Source of the DNA: Promethearchaeota archaeon
GTDB lineage: Archaea; Asgardarchaeota; Lokiarchaeia; Sigynarchaeales; SOKP01
Assembly: GCA_019894655.1 (NCBI GenBank)
Contig: JAGXNZ010000158.1
Location: forward strand, 1-16,319
DNA length: 16,319 nucleotides
Direction: 5' to 3'
Both the position numbers and the translations under genes were made by a program. Below, piece after piece: positions 14,005 through 16,319 of this stretch (position 1 is its first letter; each line of letters opens with the position of its first letter). Below the pieces are notes generated by a model. It worked only from the letters and a program-made list of their open reading frames with translations. It had not been told where the DNA came from and searched no databases.

Positions 14005-15144
14005 TTGTCGATGCTATACAAGAAAGAGAGACCAGCCATTTTAATGCTTAAAGATGGTCGTTATTTCGAAGGGATTGGATTTGGAGCGACTAAAAAAGTA
14101 TATGGAGAAATTGTATTCACTACAATTACGGGTGCGGGATATAATGAAACATTAACTGATCCTTCATATAAAGGACAGATAGTAGTTATGACTCATCCTT
14201 TGGTTGGAAATTACGGCGTTCCTGCTTGGCAGAAAGATTCCCACGGTATTCACAAATATTTTGAATCAGATTCGATAAAAGTAAGTGGATTTGTAGTCAA
14301 TGAATGCTGCAAAAATCCTAGCCATTATGAAAGTGTGAAATCCTTAAACGAATTTCTTCTGGAAGAAAATATTCCTGGAATCGAATGGATTGACACAAGA
14401 GCAGTTACAAAAGTATTAAGAGAAGAAGGGGTGCAATTAGGAATGCTTGCAGTTTTCAACCCAGGAGAATCTCCTAATTTAGAAGAATTAAAAGAAGAAG
14501 TCAAAAAAGTGGAAGACCCAAACTTAAGAAACTTAGCAAGCGAGGTATCTACTAAAGAAGTTAAAATATTTACGCCTTTAAATTCTAAAGGTAAAATAGT
14601 GGTAATAGATTTAGGGGTAAAGAATAATATCCTCAGAAATTTCTTACAGAGGAAAATCGAAATAATTTTAGTGCCGCAAAACTTTACCTTTGAAATGATT
14701 ATGTCTTACAAACCAAATGGAGTATTTATCTCCAATGGTCCCGGAGATCCTGCAAAATATGAAAACGCAATTGGAGTCGCTCAAAAGTTAATCAGTAATA
14801 GCATACCTACTATGGGTATTTGTTTAGGAAACCAAATAATTGGACTGGGTGCGGGGGGTTCATCTTACAAATTAAAATACGGTCATAGAGGAGGAAATAA
14901 GACGGTTATAAACGCCAAAACAAATCAATGTTATATCACATCTCAAAATCATGGTTTTTGTGTAAAAGATTTTGAATCAGGGGGATTTAGCGAATTTCTC
15001 ACTAATATCGATGATAAATCAAATGAGGGCATAATTCACGAAACAAAGCCGATTTTTGCTGTTCAATTTCATCCTGAAGCCTCGCCTGGCCCTTTAGACT
15101 CTCTATATCTTTTTGATAAATTTATTGACTTAATGGAGCTATGA
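14005..15144 (+). CDS. carA: Carbamoyl-phosphate synthase, small (glutamine amidotransferase) subunit
   Basis: It hydrolyses glutamine and passes ammonia to CarB. Numbering from TTG 14005 (379 residues), the CarA-specific N-terminal domain includes [11 protein letters not shown] (17-27) and [12 protein letters not shown] (49-60). The class I amidotransferase domain has the nucleophile Cys273 (GICLGNQ) and His356/Glu358 ([10 protein letters not shown]). All catalytic residues are present. Several stretches recall the amidotransferase part of eukaryotic CAD more than bacterial Car[10 protein letters not shown] (65-73), [11 protein letters not shown] (97-107) and KSNEGIIH (338-345). The listed start is TTG, but ATG 14011, two codons later, is preferred because the TATA spacing places the mRNA 5' end there, giving 377 residues. 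Only four bases separate its TGA from carB, so the two are surely co-transcribed and translated together. Confidence 0.96.
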   Translation: MSMLYKKERPAILMLKDGRYFEGIGFGATKKVYGEIVFTTITGAGYNETLTDPSYKGQIVVMTHPLVGNYGVPAWQKDSHGIHKYFESDSIKVSGFVVNECCKNPSHYESVKSLNEFLLEENIPGIEWIDTRAVTKVLREEGVQLGMLAVFNPGESPNLEELKEEVKKVEDPNLRNLASEVSTKEVKIFTPLNSKGKIVVIDLGVKNNILRNFLQRKIEIILVPQNFTFEMIMSYKPNGVFISNGPGDPAKYENAIGVAQKLISNSIPTMGICLGNQIIGLGAGGSSYKLKYGHRGGNKTVINAKTNQCYITSQNHGFCVKDFESGGFSEFLTNIDDKSNEGIIHETKPIFAVQFHPEASPGPLDSLYLFDKFIDLMEL

Positions 15145-15148
15145 TATT

Positions 15149-16319
15149 ATGCCGTTAGATAAATCGATTAAAACAGCGCTAGTTCTTGGGTCTGGAGGGA
15201 TTCGAATTGGACAAGCTGGAGAATTTGATTATTCTGGAAGTCAGGTTCTTAAAGCTTTGAAAGAAGAGGGTATTAAAACAATACTTATCAACCCAAATAT
15301 TGCAACAATTCAAACTGACCCTGAATTATCTGATCAAGTCTATTTGCTCCCAATAAATGTAAAATATGTCGAAGAAGTTATAAAGAAAGAAAAACCTGAC
15401 GGAATTTTATTAGCCTTTGGTGGACAAACAGCTTTAAATGTCGGAGTCGAGCTAAAAGAGCAAGGAATATTAAAAAAATATAATATACGCGTTCTTGGTA
15501 CGCCGATAGAAGCGATCGAGGTTACAGAAGATCGAGATTTATTCGTAAAGGCTATGAATGAAGCAGATGCAAAAGTGTGCCGAAGTAAAGCGGTAACATC
15601 ATATAAAGAGGCGATTAAAGTAGCTCAAGAATTTGGTTTTCCTTTAATGCTCCGAGTAGCTTATACTTTAGGAGGTAGAGGTTCAGGTATCATTGATAAT
15701 ATGAAAGATTTCGAAAGAATGGCAAAAAAAGGGTTAGCCCAATCTAGGATTAATCAAATCTTAATCGAGGAATCCGTATGGGGTTGGAAAGAAGTTGAAT
15801 ACGAAGTGGTACGAGATTCTGCTGATAATTGCTTTATAAACTGTAATATGGAAAATTTTGATCCCGTAGGAATCCATACCGGAGAGAGTATTGTAGTAGC
15901 ACCGAGCCAAACCCTAACCAACGAAGAATACCACATGCTTCGTTCTGCGTCAATTCGTGTTATTAGAGGTCTTGGGATTATCGGTGAATGTAATATTCAA
16001 TACGCGCTAAATCCTTTTTCAAAAGAATTTCGTGTAATTGAAGTTAACGCCCGCCTTTCGAGATCATCAGCTTTAGCATCAAAAGCTACTGGTTATCCCT
16101 TGGCATATGTTGCTGCTAAATTAGCTATTGGTTATATACTTCCCGAGTTAAAAAATAAAATTACAGGGATAACAACCGCTTGTTTTGAACCAGCTTTAGA
16201 TTATTTGGTATTAAAAATCCCAAGATGGGATCTAACAAAATTTCAAAAAGTCGATCGCCGCATAGGTAGTCAAATGAAATCAGTTGGAGAAGTAATGGCG
16301 ATAGGAAGAACATTTGAAG
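15149..16319 (+). CDS. carB: Carbamoyl-phosphate synthase, large subunit, 3'-truncated by window end
   Basis: The frame is open from ATG 15149 to the end of the window (390 codons of a protein normally about 1070 long). It covers the first ATP-grasp half, which forms carboxyphosphate from bicarbonate. Visible motifs are [18 protein letters not shown] (13-30), FGGQTALN (90-97), EDRDLF (127-132), the glycine-rich LGGRGSG (174-180), [12 protein letters not shown] (236-247) and the metal-binding [15 protein letters not shown] (298-312). [10 protein letters not shown] (356-365) and [28 protein letters not shown] sequence resemble eukaryotic CAD. No frameshift is seen. It makes carbamoyl phosphate for pyrimidines and arginine together with CarA. 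The start codon lies four bases after the carA stop and has no separate ribosome binding site, suggesting coupling. Confidence 0.96.
   Translation, partial: MPLDKSIKTALVLGSGGIRIGQAGEFDYSGSQVLKALKEEGIKTILINPNIATIQTDPELSDQVYLLPINVKYVEEVIKKEKPDGILLAFGGQTALNVGVELKEQGILKKYNIRVLGTPIEAIEVTEDRDLFVKAMNEADAKVCRSKAVTSYKEAIKVAQEFGFPLMLRVAYTLGGRGSGIIDNMKDFERMAKKGLAQSRINQILIEESVWGWKEVEYEVVRDSADNCFINCNMENFDPVGIHTGESIVVAPSQTLTNEEYHMLRSASIRVIRGLGIIGECNIQYALNPFSKEFRVIEVNARLSRSSALASKATGYPLAYVAAKLAIGYILPELKNKITGITTACFEPALDYLVLKIPRWDLTKFQKVDRRIGSQMKSVGEVMAIGRTFE

Noticed and set aside
15141..15158. ATG at 15141 overlapping the carA stop as the carB start
   Set aside because: That frame meets a stop after five codons; ATG 15149 opens the CarB reading frame.

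Overview
The window is a gene-dense, AT-rich stretch of a probably archaeal chromosome. The archaeal call rests on TATA-like boxes about 25 bases upstream of several starts with little or no leader, frequent TTG and GTG starts, U-tract terminators without hairpins, and the gene content. A 4-hydroxybutyryl-CoA dehydratase, ETF-linked acyl-CoA metabolism and carbamoyl-phosphate synthase subunits with eukaryote-CAD-like segments would suit an anaerobic Asgard (Lokiarchaeia-like) archaeon. That placement is inference; there is no rRNA or other marker here. No mobile element, tRNA, rRNA or CRISPR array is visible.

Layout. Bases 1-3321 (+) hold the 3' part of an isovaleryl-CoA-dehydrogenase-type acyl-CoA dehydrogenase, a crotonase-fold protein lacking both hydratase glutamates, and a DUF1846 protein. 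Bases 3417-5147 (+) encode CTP synthase with an unusual insertion, ending tail to tail with a small cupin. Bases 5144-9639 (-) hold the cupin, 4-hydroxybutyryl-CoA dehydratase (abfD), a thiolase and a SAM methyltransferase. Bases 9773-13028 (+) hold a second acyl-CoA dehydrogenase followed by etfB and an etfA with an N-terminal two-cluster ferredoxin domain. A short QueG-like iron-sulfur protein (-) follows. From about 14005 to the end are carA and the first 390 codons of carB (+).

How the genes work together. AbfD converts 4-hydroxybutyryl-CoA to crotonyl-CoA. Crotonyl-CoA could be exchanged with butyryl-CoA by the dehydrogenase-ETF complex, or be hydrated, oxidised and cleaved by the thiolase to acetyl-CoA. 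The ferredoxin-ETF arrangement matches complexes such as caffeyl-CoA reductase (CarCDE) that couple NADH and ferredoxin to acyl-CoA reduction. No 3-hydroxyacyl-CoA dehydrogenase or CoA transferase is in the window, so the route is incomplete here. Flanking this module are two glutamine-dependent pyrimidine functions, CTP synthase and carbamoyl-phosphate synthase.

Points most worth a second look: an ungapped 64-bp element shared by the upstream regions of abfD and the thiolase; the ferredoxin-ETF operon; the insertion beside the Mg-ATP site of CTP synthase; the crotonase without hydratase residues; and the CAD-like character of CarAB. There is no gene-free stretch over 300 bases; the largest gap, about 280 bases, lies before carA.
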